From Viola odorata (taxonomy: Eukaryota > Streptophyta > Magnoliopsida > Malpighiales > Violaceae), in the NCBI GenBank assembly GCA_963691705.1, contig OY829539.1, positions 48,830,327 to 48,894,326 on the forward strand: a DNA stretch of 64,000 bases, given 5' to 3'. How positions within the stretch are numbered: position 1 is the first letter of the stretch; every line of letters starts with the position of its first letter. The translations under genes were made by a program, and so were the position numbers. Under the pieces are notes generated by a model. It was not told the origin of the DNA. It saw only the letters and a program-made list of their open reading frames with translations, and did not search any database. Below, piece after piece: positions 12,001 to 23,277 of the stretch.

Positions 12001-15000
12001 TTTCTTAGCATAGGATTTGTACCGAGAAAATTGAATTGGTAATTAGTCTTCCATGGCTCCAGTGTAAATGAATCAGAGCTGCCATTCCTGAGTTGATTCA
12101 CTCCCAATCCTCTCTCTATTGAAATATGTTCAGTGGAAGTCATTTTGCTAAAACATGAAAGACCTCCCTTTAAGAATTCCATATTTCCTCTGTTTATATC
12201 TATGCCCATGTTAAACAGATCAAATCTCTGGCAAAAACTGTACTCCTTATAATTAGAGAAAAGACTGTTTGGAAGGCCAAGGGGGAGGTATTTTGTATTT
12301 AGGGTATCTGCATCTTGATTATTGGACATGCCTGACCAGCTTGACTCACCCTGACCAAAAGGCTGAACCTTCTGAGTCAAATTCATTCCCCTATCAAAGA
12401 AGTGCATGAAGTCACCTTTTTGTCCATAAACTTCACGTAAATCACTTTCAATATCATTCAGAAATTCACTATGGATAGGCTTTTGTAATGTACTATCTAT
12501 GCGGTTATTCATGGAAAATTTCAAGGACGATAAATGTCTTTCACGTTCAGAAAGACTTCCAGGATGCTCCATCAGCTGCTGGGCGTCAGATTGCTCTTCC
12601 AACCCACTTACTGATGAACAATCGGATGACTCGTCTGAATCCAAATCCAACAGATAACTTCCATCTTTTGAACCAGAGTGATCAGAATCAGTGTTGCCAA
12701 CATCCCTGAGAAGTAGTGCAACAGAGCAATTAATCATGCCGTAGCAACAATTTGAAAAGGTAAAGTTGCTGAAAAGAGATAGAGGACATGATGACAGTAA
12801 CATATCGATGAATGTGTAAGCCTATATATTATATATGCATATTCATGAATTCCCTTTCAGGTCATGGATGGTAGTGAATCCTTTCCCAATGAAGCTACAG
12901 TCAAACACCTTGCAAGTACTCCCAGATGCTGGCAAAGTTATGAGAACTTTAGATGAATGCAGCAGGCAGGTCTATATAAGGCCTATCCAAACCAAAAACA
13001 TACAAATTGTACATATCTGCCCCCCATCTTCTAAGGTTTTGAGAGGGAAACACAAACCTGTCATCCAAAATAAATGAAACTGTTCTATTTGAAATCCTTC
13101 CACCACTGTCAAGGATGGTAGATACATTACTGTTCACTAGCACCTGAAAAAAGAAATTTTCAAATAAGACATAGGAAGATTGCAATTAATTAGAAATACC
13201 ATAAAAACAGCCGGCATTAAAGTAAAATATATATATATATATATTGAAATAACCAACTGTCCATAAGAGAAATGTCTTTTCGCTGAATCTTTACCATAGT
13301 AAAGTAAGCAGTAAAAAAACAAGCAAAAACGTTCCAATCTTTTTTCTAAACACGCATACCAGCTAATTTCATGGTCACTGAACAGAATCACAGACTGTGG
13401 AAGTGGATAAATTATAGGCATTGCCATCTTGGCCATGATTGTTCTTAACTGTTGACAAAATTGCTCCAAAATTGCGGCATTTTCAACATTTTCAATATTT
13501 TCAGTGGAACGTAAAAATACATAAAGAATGAAAAGCATTAAGGTAGATGATTGCCATTAATTTAAAAAAGTAGTAGACCACGCCCTAATATTTTTAGCTC
13601 GATACAAATAGCTTATGAGTCCTTGAGGGTGCTAGAGATTATTCTACAATTATCAACGAATATTCTCACTATCTGGGTTCAAATCACCTCCATTCTAACC
13701 CATCAAACCTATATCCAATCCTTGGAGGAACAGTTTTCTCAAGTCAGCTGTTGTAATCACAAAACAGAAAAGGTAGCTAATGACACAGCACCATGGCACT
13801 AGTGGTACACAAAAAAATTTACCAGAGATTTTAAAAACTGAAGTTTGATAAAAGGATCAAAACTCAATAACCTATTACTGGAAAGAAAAAATTATGAACT
13901 GCAACAAAAGAATAACTTTTTGGCATCAGATCCATGAAAGGCAAGGATGAAATATTTGACTGAGGCTTGGAACATTAAGTAATCAAGACAACAAGCGTAA
14001 CAGTTTAGTGATGGATAGTGAACAGGATTTTAACATTCCATGCAAGAGAACCCACTCAGGTAAACAACAACAGAAGGATCAAACAATGGATGTATAGGAT
14101 GCAAGTATCATGGTCTAAATGGTTACAACCAACCACGAGCTTCATTCTTACTTTTTACACACTAGTTAAGTCATAATGCTAATAAATTAATCCCCATCGA
14201 TCCAAAAACCATGTTGTCGTGTACACGTGTAAAGAACAACGTACTTCACAATTGGTTATATGAGAAGGCAAAGAAACACAAAAGAAAATGGAGTACAAGA
14301 ATGTCATTACCGGCTGATAATCAAACTCCAGCTTTGTGAGGAGAGTCTTTAGTTTTTCCTGCATTTTTACATAATAATTGTTCCTTGCAGTCCCCATGGC
14401 TTCTAAATTTCTTTTGTCAAAACTCAATGGAGATGTCCCAAAAACATCATAACCCAGATATCCACTCGAACTTGGAAGGAACTCATTGTAAATATAGTCA
14501 CAAGAGCCAACAGAGTTGCATAATTCAAAAAGCTTCTTTAGCACTTGAAGCTGTTGGCCAGCCCTAACTATAGGAATCAAAAGGTCCTTAAGAAAACAAG
14601 GAACGACAACATCATCCTGCTCAAGAAACAAATAGAAACCAAAACAAGGGATAAGACATGATGAACCCAGGGTGCTTAAAGAACACGTACTTAAATTACA
14701 GCAAACTAAATATTTGAATATGGATTTGGACATCATTACCCTAACGCTCGCCATAGTGAAGTCAAAAGGGTTGCCAGCTTTACCAAATAGATGAGATGGT
14801 AAATTATCAACACATTCCACCACAAACTCCTCAAATGGGTCACTAAGTTCAGCCTTAAATATCCATGACCTTATAAATTCAAAATACGGCGCACATGTGC
14901 GAAGAAAGAGGAATCTCAGAAGAGCCCTGTGTGCAGGATCAGCAACCTGCAACAAGATAATAAAATCAGTACACAAGTTTTTCACATTACATTCTGGGAG

Positions 15001-15888
15001 AGGAAACAAATTTTCCTGCGAGATAATTAGTTATTCTGACCTGTAATTGTGTATACAAGTAAGTAAGAAGATCCCCTCCCTTGTAGAAGTTAGAAAAGCG
15101 GGAGTTTGCCTTAGCAATCAAGTCTGGTAAGGATGACGAAGAAAAGCTACAAGCTACATCATATAAGTTACATATATTCCCAAGAGCTTCAATCTGATTC
15201 CTTAACTCCGCCGTATGCAGATACAGTTCCAATAATGTAACCTGCGAATGCATCACAGTAGTGAAGCATGAAGCTGACGACGGCGATGGTGATCCGCGCC
15301 TCACAGCCACAGATGCATATAACGTATCGACACTGCACATGTAGCCTTCCAAAACCTTTCCAACAGCAACAGCAAATGCCTGGTTGACTAAAGAATCGAA
15401 GTGTTGGAAATTCTGTACAAATTTGCGAAGAAGGAGAACTAAGGAGCCGAAGGAAGCAAACGAGGTGAGAATGTTTCCCAACGCGAGAGTGGTTGCGGAA
15501 CGGTGGTTCCAGCAGCAGTGGTGGTGGGACCTATCGGCTGGACGGGAACAAAAGCCAGCCGATAGGGTTTCAATGCTGAGAAGCGCCGATTCAGAGCCGA
15601 GCAAAGCGTTCAATGCTAACCTAACCAAGCTCGCCTCCTACAGCAGCAGACAAGACAAAAGTAGAAGCATTAGATGGAAGCGAAGAATAAGCAGGATGGG
15701 AACAGAGTAAGGCAGCGGCTTACGGAGACGGAGGAAGCGGCGTCGGGGGATGGGTGTGGCGATGTCGAGGGCGGCGGAGGGTGAACAAAGGAACGGGAAC
15801 CGGGGGCATTTTGGGAAGGGATGAATTCCCAAGTTGTTGGTGGAAGCCATGGATCTTCCATCTCAAACATGGATGCTAAGTTCGTCAT
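5972..15888 (-). CDS. GCP6: Gamma-tubulin complex component 6 (GCP6)
   Basis: A core gamma-tubulin ring complex subunit that helps nucleate microtubules. Exons on the minus strand: 15888-15724, 15637-15041, 14946-14740, 14616-14311, 13143-13058, 12705-11545, 11301-11160, 11046-10887, 9897-9734, 8848-8763, 8371-8272, 7603-7542, 7462-7303, 6118-5972. All junctions are GT-AG and phases agree, giving 1180 residues, close to my memory of about 1200 for Arabidopsis GCP6. The start at 15888 gives MTNLASMFEMEDPWLPPTTW, the plant GCP6 N-terminus; an inner ATG at 15870 is possible. The Spc97/98 N-domain spans roughly residues 56-425. A long Ser/Asp-rich insertion of about 390 residues, exon 6, is typical of GCP6 rather than GCP2-4. 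The C-domain includes LLALRRYYFMESADWADLF and LGLGYRVDWPVSIVLTP. It looks intact. Confidence 0.95.
13228..13246. repeat. AT dinucleotide microsatellite in a GCP6 intron
   Basis: An uninterrupted run of alternating AT in the intron between GCP6 exons 4 and 5. A likely length-polymorphic marker with no coding effect. Confidence 0.85.
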
Positions 15889-17580
15889 TCTCGGCAAATG
15901 TGGTACTGCTACTGCTATACTAACACTACATTACTACCAATACAATGGCGTAGCCGGGATTTTCCTTCCTTTCTTTTCTCCAGAATGCGTTATGGACGGG
16001 AGGATCGGCGGGAGGCTGGCAGCTAATTTGTGTAGCGTTTCTTTTTTTGAAAAAAATAAAATCGTTAATTTTAAGATAAATAAATAAATACTCCAATTTT
16101 TTTAATATTTCATTCTGCTCTCGTTCCTACCACATTATTAAAATTGGGATCCCAAACTAAATAAATAAGGAAGAAAAATAAAATTAATGAAGAATATGGA
16201 AGAAAGATTTTTTTTTAAATCCATTTAGGTCCCTTCAGTTTAATTTCTTCGATGTAATTTTTTTATCTTTTAAGAAACTATATATTTTGCCTCTCCGAAT
16301 ATAGTTCTTAATTTTTTAAGTTTTTAATTAATCATACTTTTATTTATTCAAAACTTCAATATTTGACCATCAAAATCTAGTTAGAGTATACGAAACAAAT
16401 GTGCACTATAATTTTTTCACAATATAAAGTTGTTTAAGTGATTTATAATGATATTGCATTTTACAATGACTAAAAAGACATCTTTTAGTATTTTTATTTA
16501 ACTTATTCACAATATTCTCTTCAAATTTGAATTTAAATTATGCATAAATCATGTTTAAGGTATTTTTATGTATAATTAATTAAATTAGAATTTTGTGGTT
16601 GACTCATTCTTTTTTTATAATTTTTTTACAATATAATCCACACTCCTTGTTCTTCTTTTATGTTTTTTTTAAAGCTTCTTATTATTTAAATTTTGTTCTT
16701 TGATTGTCTCTTTTAAATAGTCTGGTACCTCTTTTATATTTATATACAAACATTTCAACATTTTTACTAAATTTACTATATGATAGTAGTATATTTTAAT
16801 TTTGCGTCCACATTAATTGAATAATTGAATTATAAATGATCATTGATAAAAAAATAAAAAATTGGACATTATTTTTTATAATGTATTTTCATTTTCTTTT
16901 GCTTTATTTATGCCTTTGAAATCTATCCTGCCACTATTTAGGTGGATAATATTTACATTTTTGGATACAACTCTAACTAACATCTACGTTCTCGACTATT
17001 ACATATTCATTTTTCTGTGATTTTTTTTTTAATTAAAATGAGGGTAAACGATGCTGAGAAATTATATAAAAAACTTTCAATCATAATAAAAGAACAAAGT
17101 CTAAATATAACAATAATAAAATCCAATATCATAATCACTACATTTAGTATAAACTATTCTGAATTCTCGTGCTCTAATTAGTATTTTAGTATAACTATTT
17201 CTTTCCTCAGCATTTTTTAAAATAGAATAGTACATATTCATTCCACAAAGACACTTTATCTTAATTAGCCTATAAATAAAGGAATTGTGACTTTGCTTTT
17301 GCTTTAAGAGACCGATTAACTCTCTACAAACACCACACAAAGCATGTATGCTCTTATCCCCTCTAAACAAAATAAACACACCCAAAAACCCAAAACTCAA
17401 AACCCAAAATAATTACAAGGAATAAGTATATTCTAAGAAAACAACAACCCAAAAAGAAGTACTATAAAATGGCTAGAATGGAGTCAATTCAAAATGCACT
17501 ATACCACCAACATATCTTCCTTCAAAAATCCTAAAATCCTAATCAATTCAAGACAAAACTAAAATCATAGGTTCAAGGCC
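15889..17580. other. AT-rich intergenic region
   Basis: Contains the divergent upstream regions of GCP6 (minus) and the RTM2-like pseudogene (plus). The first 200 bp is GC-richer and should hold the GCP6 promoter and leader. From about 16090 to 17500 the sequence is very AT-rich with homopolymer runs. The 99-codon minus ORF near 17101-17400 shows no family signature. No transposon termini were recognised. Confidence 0.6.
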
Positions 17581-17581
17581 A

Positions 17582-18552
17582 ATGACCATTGCTGCAGCCG
17601 GCTAATGCACATTTGAAGATTTTGCACCCTCAACAGAATGGGTTAGTGAGCTCGAAGCATATGCCCTGCTTCTTTTTCTACCAAGTACTCTGCCTCTCCC
17701 CTATTTTTGAGACAAGTTTTAGTTTTAGATGTGAACAGAAAAATATAAAAAGAGTCAATTTTGATTATTTTTGTTGTTTGATGATGCATGATTTAGAAAG
17801 GAGCAGCTGAAAGTTCACAGCTCACCTCATCCCGGAGCCTAAGGATTAGCGGAGAGCGACAGGTTGGTGAGAACAAATGGAGTCGTTTTCGCAAAGAAGT
17901 GCCTATTTCATCAAACTATGATGCTAATGAGATCAGTGCAAAGTTTGAAAGAGGAATACTTCACATCAGTTTGCCAAAAATTATCACTCCTGAGGCGAAA
18001 ACACCTCATCAGGAAGAAGCCGCCGCAGAGGTTACAAAACCTCAGGGGAAAATGCAGCCATCCCCTGAAGCTCCTCTGCACCCATAAGAACCATCAGTGC
18101 AGGAATCACCAGAAAAGGTAATCCCAAGCAAGAAGCCAAGACGAGATGAAAACCCTGATGCAGAAACTAGCATGGATGAAAAGAAGAAAGGAAAAACTGA
18201 AGATGGGTCATTAGCAAATGGAAATGAACATGTTTTTTTACATGAGAACCTGAGGAGGAGGAAAGAAAATGGTAATACTACTGATGAGGGAGCTGTTGAT
18301 GATGGAGGAAAAGTTTCTACTGCAAGTGCTCTTGAAACTGCTAAGATGATAAAAGGAAAAGCTGTAGCAGCAATTGCGAGTGGGAATGCGAAAATTAGAA
18401 CAGGAAATTACAGTCAAGCTTTAAGTGGTTTGGGTGTGGAGCTGAGGCAGCCAAAAAAATTGATGAAGTTGGGTGTGACTATATTTTGTGTTCTGGTGGT
18501 TCTGATGTATGCTATAAATGCACTCAGGTCTCTAAGAAAACCTGACAACTAA
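17582..18552 (+). pseudogene. RTM2-like HSP20-domain membrane protein, broken
   Basis: Plant RTM2-type proteins have an N-terminal HSP20/alpha-crystallin domain, a charged linker and a C-terminal membrane anchor; Arabidopsis RTM2 restricts long-distance potyvirus movement in phloem. Exon 1 remnants near 17615-17685 read FEDFAPSTEWVSELEAYALL. Exon 2 (from about 17795) reads RSLRISGERQVGENKWSRFR and AKFERGILHISLPK. The linker is Lys/Glu-rich and 18463-18525 encodes a hydrophobic anchor (LGVTIFCVLVVLMYAINAL). Lesions: a frame loss with TAA just after the start, an extra CA in the LKVQLT region near 17813 that shifts frame, and an in-frame TAA at 18085-18087 between linker and tail. The domain order survives but the reading frame does not. 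Confidence 0.75.
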
Positions 18553-18806
18553 TCTAACTCTGCAATAGGTTCTGATGTACATAAATCCACACACAAAAAG
18601 ATGATGTACTTCTGTTAGAATTTCATTGATGCAATATTTTCTAATAACACAATAAAGAAATACAGTAATTTGATTCCTAATCATTTGCCACGGGAATTTT
18701 CTTGAAGTTTTCATAAGAAGCCAGTTTTGCAGTTTTGTAGAAGAAACAAAATAGAACACTTTTACTCCTATGAAAGGACTCAACCTATTATACTACATCA
18801 ACAACC
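18553..18806. other. Convergent 3' flanks
   Basis: A short AT-rich interval between the RTM2-like pseudogene (plus) and the dsRNA-binding gene (minus). It should contain both 3' ends. No other feature seen. Confidence 0.6.
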
Positions 18807-21800
18807 CTATGCTTTCGGGAGCTCTAAGCTGAAAGGCATCCATTGGTTGTCGCTAATCGGCATCGTTATAACGCCTTTGGGGAAATCAATTCCTGGATAT
18901 TGTGGATAAACCCTGAACCTGTTGCTGAGCAAGTAGCTCCTTGGTGTTGTGACCTTTATCGCTTTCGAGTTAGTAGTAGAAAAATCAGAAATGTTGGGAT
19001 GTTCTGCATCAGAATACATTTTCCTTTTTCCGCATATGGCAGAAACAGATTCAGAACAAGATGGTGTGTCCTTGTTTCCCTCCTCTTTATCTTGGAGTCC
19101 TACTACCTCATTGCCAATTTTGAGACTTTCCAACATTGTCGCTAATACGACTCACCTTGACAACATAGACCTGCTAGCCGCAAGCATTAGCCAACCTAGG
19201 TCGAACAAAGAGAGGTTCCTTATTCGAATCACTAGACCTATATCCCTTGCGGATATCAACCTAGGGTAAACGAACAAGTGGGGGTTTGAACTTTCAGTTT
19301 TATTTGAATTGTCAATCGAGTGTTCGGACTCAATCAAGCACAAAGTTCAAGCATGAACAATATGAGAAAACGTTTCTCTCATTTAATTCAACAAAAGATC
19401 TAAAAAAAACATAAGTGTCATGCGTTTGCCTTATATAGGCGCAAATAAAACCTATTCCTACTAGAACTTCTATTCTAAGTAGAACTTGAATATCCAAGTA
19501 AATAATAATAATAAATACTAATTAAAATCCAATTAGAACTCCTACCGCGGGTAGAACTCCTGCACGCGGTCTGAATCAAGTCTGCGAGCTATCTTCGAAT
19601 TGGCTCGTGCCTTCGGGCCCAAACTCGGTCCAGACTTGCTCCTCTGATCCACAAACACAATGCACTTGGAATTTTGGAAAAGGCTCGAACTGATTTAAAA
19701 TGGGCCTGGAGTCAATATATTGCATCATGAACGCCCAAAAGTCGGCTTGGCGCATTCACACCATGAACGCCCAAAAGTCGACTTGGGCCAACTTTGGATT
19801 CCTCAGGCCGAATGACTTGAAACTTTCTGTGCAATCTCTAGACATCCCAAGGTATTTTGTATTTCATTCGGGGCTCGACAAAAGTTGTCCAAATCCAAAA
19901 AGGCTCGGGAGGCTATTCCGCATGCGCCTGCGGGTGCACTAGGTGCGGCCGTGAGCACGGTCACTAGCCTCGGCGTCTTCTCTCGCAGCGTGACCTCCTC
20001 GATGGTTGTCTCGCACTTCAGCTCTTTGTGGATCAACTGAGACAGCAACGCTTACAGCCTCTTGCCTCTCGCACGCGTCATGGGTCCAACAAGCGGCAAC
20101 GGCAAATTAGGGTTAGGGTTTGTGCGAGGGATCGCATCAGTCGCCACCGAATTTGATTCATGAACTTCATCTGTGAGTTGCACAATGTTTAACATATATA
20201 AAGTCACTTTTAAGTGTTTAAAAGGTTCTTAAATTATGGTTGTTGACAAATTTGGAGGAGTGATTTTTACCTTTACTTTTAGCAGAGTGTTTCTGACTTG
20301 TAATGGATGGAGTTGACAACAACTCACCATTGTGGTTAAATTTCTGTTGCAGATCAACAGCTTCATTCGAATCCGAACCAGAAGTATGCTCATGAGTTCC
20401 GTCTTCAAGAGAGCTAGAGCAAGCCGATTCTGAACATCTACTCATTGCACCTAGATAGGAAAAAAACCTTGTCAGCATCAAATCGGTCTGATTTCTACTA
20501 AAACCCTTATCCTTACAAGAAATCTGCAAGAGAAGAATGAAACTTACACTCTTTCAAGGCCAAGTAAGCGGCTTTTGCAGCTTGCATTTCCCCTTTTTTT
20601 TTTGATTTTCCAGCTTTACCATAGAATATCTCCCCCTCTATTTCCACAGAAGCAAAGAATATTGGCATGTGAGGTGCACCAGAGTTTATGATTTTATAAA
20701 TTGGCATGGACAAGTCCTCTCTCTGAGCTATCTGCTGCAACAGATTCTTGTAAAAGCCAGAACCATCCTGGAAAAAAAATGCTCAATAGAATAAAAAAAT
20801 TGTAATCATTTCGTGAGTATAACAATCTCATAAAAGCAACAAAATCATATCATAAAGAGAGAGAACTAGCCTCTTGAATCCCATTTTCCAGGAGCGACAT
20901 TAGGGCCACTTTTGCTGCAGAATGTTCTATTTCCTTCAAGGTTTTGAAGGCACCTGAGCCTCAAAAGTATGGCCATCAACCAATATAGTAGACTTAAAGC
21001 AAGGAGCGTGAGGCGGACCATCAGAATAAGAGGAATACAATGGTAAATTGCAGTTTTTCTTGCGAGTATAGTTCTGCAGCGGGGTCTTATACATTAATAG
21101 AGCATCTATAAAGCCAGAATTTAGTTGTCAGTTGTATCCAAGAAAGTACATTTGACAAATTAGAGGACTGAAATGTATATTTTGATCATATGTAGGGCAA
21201 GAAGACACGGTCCTGCAGTGTTTGAACATCATATCCCTCATTGAGATTGTGGAACCTGCAGAATAATTTTGTTTAAATAAATAAAATAATAATATCTTTT
21301 CTTTTCTTTTTTAAAAAAGGAAAAACTATAGAGTAAAAGTTACGTTTAATTCTTAAATTAAATTAACTAAAAGTGCACCAAATGCTAAATCCTAAACATT
21401 TTCAGTTTATTTTTAAGAAGTTTTTTAGCAAATTTCCATGAAATTCCATCAAGAATCTTTGAAAAATGGACTCAAATTTCAATCACCATATACAATTAGA
21501 AACAAACGAAAATATATAAAAAATAAAATGAGAAATTAAACTAAAGATCATACAAAGAACCGATTATAAAAAATATCAACTTAGCTTTAGGTTTTAAATA
21601 AGAATTTTCCTTGCCAGCACCAAAAAAAAGCATGATAAGCATTCAATTCATACACTCCATACTAATCGACAGGCAAAAATCCCTTTGATCACAATTTCTG
21701 AAATTAATTGGCCATCTCGTTAATTATCGGTTAGACAAATATTAGAAATTGAAGATGAGAACCTGGTGAGAAATGGAGGAAAGCATGCATGGCGGCTTGA

Positions 21801-21963
21801 CTGTGTGCAATCATGGAAGAGATACAAGAAGGGCTGGAATGGAAGGAAAGCCCATTAACAGAAACAGAGGCCTTGAAACGAGGCATATGATCCGGCCCAT
21901 CTTTCATGCAACTGTACTTTGGCAAACCCCATCCTCTTTTTTGACACATTTCTTGCAACTTCC
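18807..21963 (-). pseudogene. Protein with three dsRNA-binding domains (DRB family), probably decayed
   Basis: DRB proteins partner Dicer-like enzymes in small-RNA pathways. On the minus strand I see dsRBD1 at about 21960-21763 (LQEMCQKRGWGLPKYSCMKD), dsRBD2 at 21105-20871 (YKTPLQNYTRKKN, DGPPHAPCFKS), dsRBD3 at 20767-20548 (KNLLQQIAQREDLSMPIYK), a Ser-rich exon from 20450, and a last exon at about 19140-18807 ending in VITMPISDNQWMPFSLELP, a C-terminal block recalled from plant DRB-like proteins. Damage: within dsRBD2 at about 20945-20952 five bases sit where three or six are needed, shifting frame to an early stop. The exon after GIQE meets GC rather than GT at the expected donor (20870). 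No convincing ATG precedes dsRBD1. About 1 kb of foreign-looking DNA lies in the last intron. A functional gene would need unusual splicing. Confidence 0.7.
19145..20105. other. Probable insertion inside the last DRB intron
   Basis: This interval is notably more GC-rich than its surroundings, especially 19540-20100, and contains a two-copy repeat of CATGAACGCCCAAAAGTCG (19727 and 19772). It has no DRB-like coding sequence and separates the Ser-rich exon from the last exon. I could not find matching terminal repeats or a target duplication, so its type (retroelement remnant or other insert) is unknown. Confidence 0.4.
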
Positions 21964-22188
21964 CCTCTGTTTTTTTTTTGTTTCTTCTGTTTTGTTTTTC
22001 TTGAACAACGAATAATTAAAGACGAGAAAACCAAAAGAATTGAGTCTACACTTTGAGCTAGTGTTCTTTGTTGGTTCTTGGCTTTCTTTTTTATAGGAGC
22101 TAGTGGTTATTTCATGCGAATTAATTGCAAATGCCAAAGGCAAGATGATGATGGGCCAATTAATGATTCTTTTGTGATGCTACTACAC

Positions 22189-23078
22189 ACGCCAACTAGG
22201 GGTGTCAAAATGGGACCGGTCCCGTAGACCCGTCCCTGACCCGAGGTCTCGGGTTGGGTCTGGGACCAATTTTTGGTCCCATTTTGGGTTGGGATCGGGT
22301 CTGGTCCCGTCCCGAAAAATCTCGAGTCTGTCCGGGTCGGGACCGGGTCTGGACCCGGCTAAATTAAAAAAAAACCCTAGCCTTTGTTCTTCTTCCTCCT
22401 CCAGCAGCCACCACAAATCCCAACCCACCATAATCCAAACCACCACACCGCCACCTCCATCCCTCACTGTAAACCCACACAAACGCAACCCAAATCAACA
22501 AAATCGCAACCCAAACCAACACAACCAGACCAAACCACACAAACCCATCATCATCTCTCCCGATCTGCTCGCATCATCACACAAAAATCAAAAACCATCA
22601 CATACCCCAATCTCGGATCTCTCTCTCTCGTTTTATTGGAACAAAAAATAAGTAAGAAAATAGGAAAGAAAAAGAAAAAAGAGCAAAGAAAAGAAAGAAA
22701 AGAGGGCATAGAAAGGGAAAAAGGAAGGTGCTGGAAGTAGGAAAATAGAAGGAAGGTGCAGAGGAAGAAGAAAGAAAAAGAAAGAAAAGAGGAGTGAGGT
22801 CTCGTAAAAAGGTAGAAGAAAGGGAAAAGAAATAAATAAAAAAATAATTATAGCCCAACCCAAGAAAAAAGAAAAAGAAAAAAAAAAGGAAATTTTTTAC
22901 CGGGTCCATTTTTCCCGAGTCTGGTCCCGTGGATCCGGTTTCTTATACGGGCCGGGATCGGGATCGGGACCAGAAATTGGTCCCCTTTTTTTTCGTGATC
23001 GGGTCTGGTCCCGACCGTATTTCTTCGAGTCTGTCGGGACCGATCCTGCAGTCCCGTTTTGACACCCCTAACGCCAAC
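22189..23078. mobile_element. hAT-type non-autonomous element, 874 bp, 8 bp target duplication
   Basis: The element runs 22197-23070 and is flanked by the 8 bp direct repeat ACGCCAAC (22189-22196 and 23071-23078). Ends are inverted: TAGGGGTGTCAAAATGGGAC on the left and TAGGGGTGTCAAAACGGGAC read inwards on the right. Subterminal zones are dense in GGTCCC, GGGTCTGG and CGGGA motifs, the kind of repeated sites that hAT transposases bind. The centre has Ser/Pro-like low-complexity and a purine-rich tract (about 22650-22890) with no transposase. It lies about 230 bp upstream of the first recognisable DRB exon. Confidence 0.93.
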
Positions 23079-23190
23079 CATGTTGGCGGAGAGTTGAAAT
23101 TCACTATAAAAAAAAATTAAAAAATGGAGTGTCATTTTATTTTATATTGTGAAATAAAAATGTGAAATTTTAATGAAAAAAAAGTATATA

Positions 23191-23277
23191 TTACTCCCTT
23201 CATTCATTAATAATTGACATTAACTTTAAAAATAGAAAAAAATTGGTAAAAGTAATAATTAGTATAATTTTTTTTTA
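23191..23277. mobile_element. Possible truncated Stowaway-like MITE end
   Basis: TACTCCCTTCATTCATTAAT followed by AATTGACATT resembles the left terminus of another Stowaway-like MITE. It is directly abutted by the left end of the MITE at 23280 and I see no matching right end, so it is probably a fragment. Confidence 0.4.

Noticed and set aside
15384..15710. Plus-strand 108-codon frame opposite GCP6 exon 2
   Set aside because: Arg/Lys-rich shadow of a GC-rich coding exon on the other strand.
22384..22909. Overlapping frames of 76-118 codons in the 874 bp hAT element
   Set aside because: Low-complexity Phe/Leu/Ser or Pro/His/Lys translations of repeats and a purine tract; no transposase motif.
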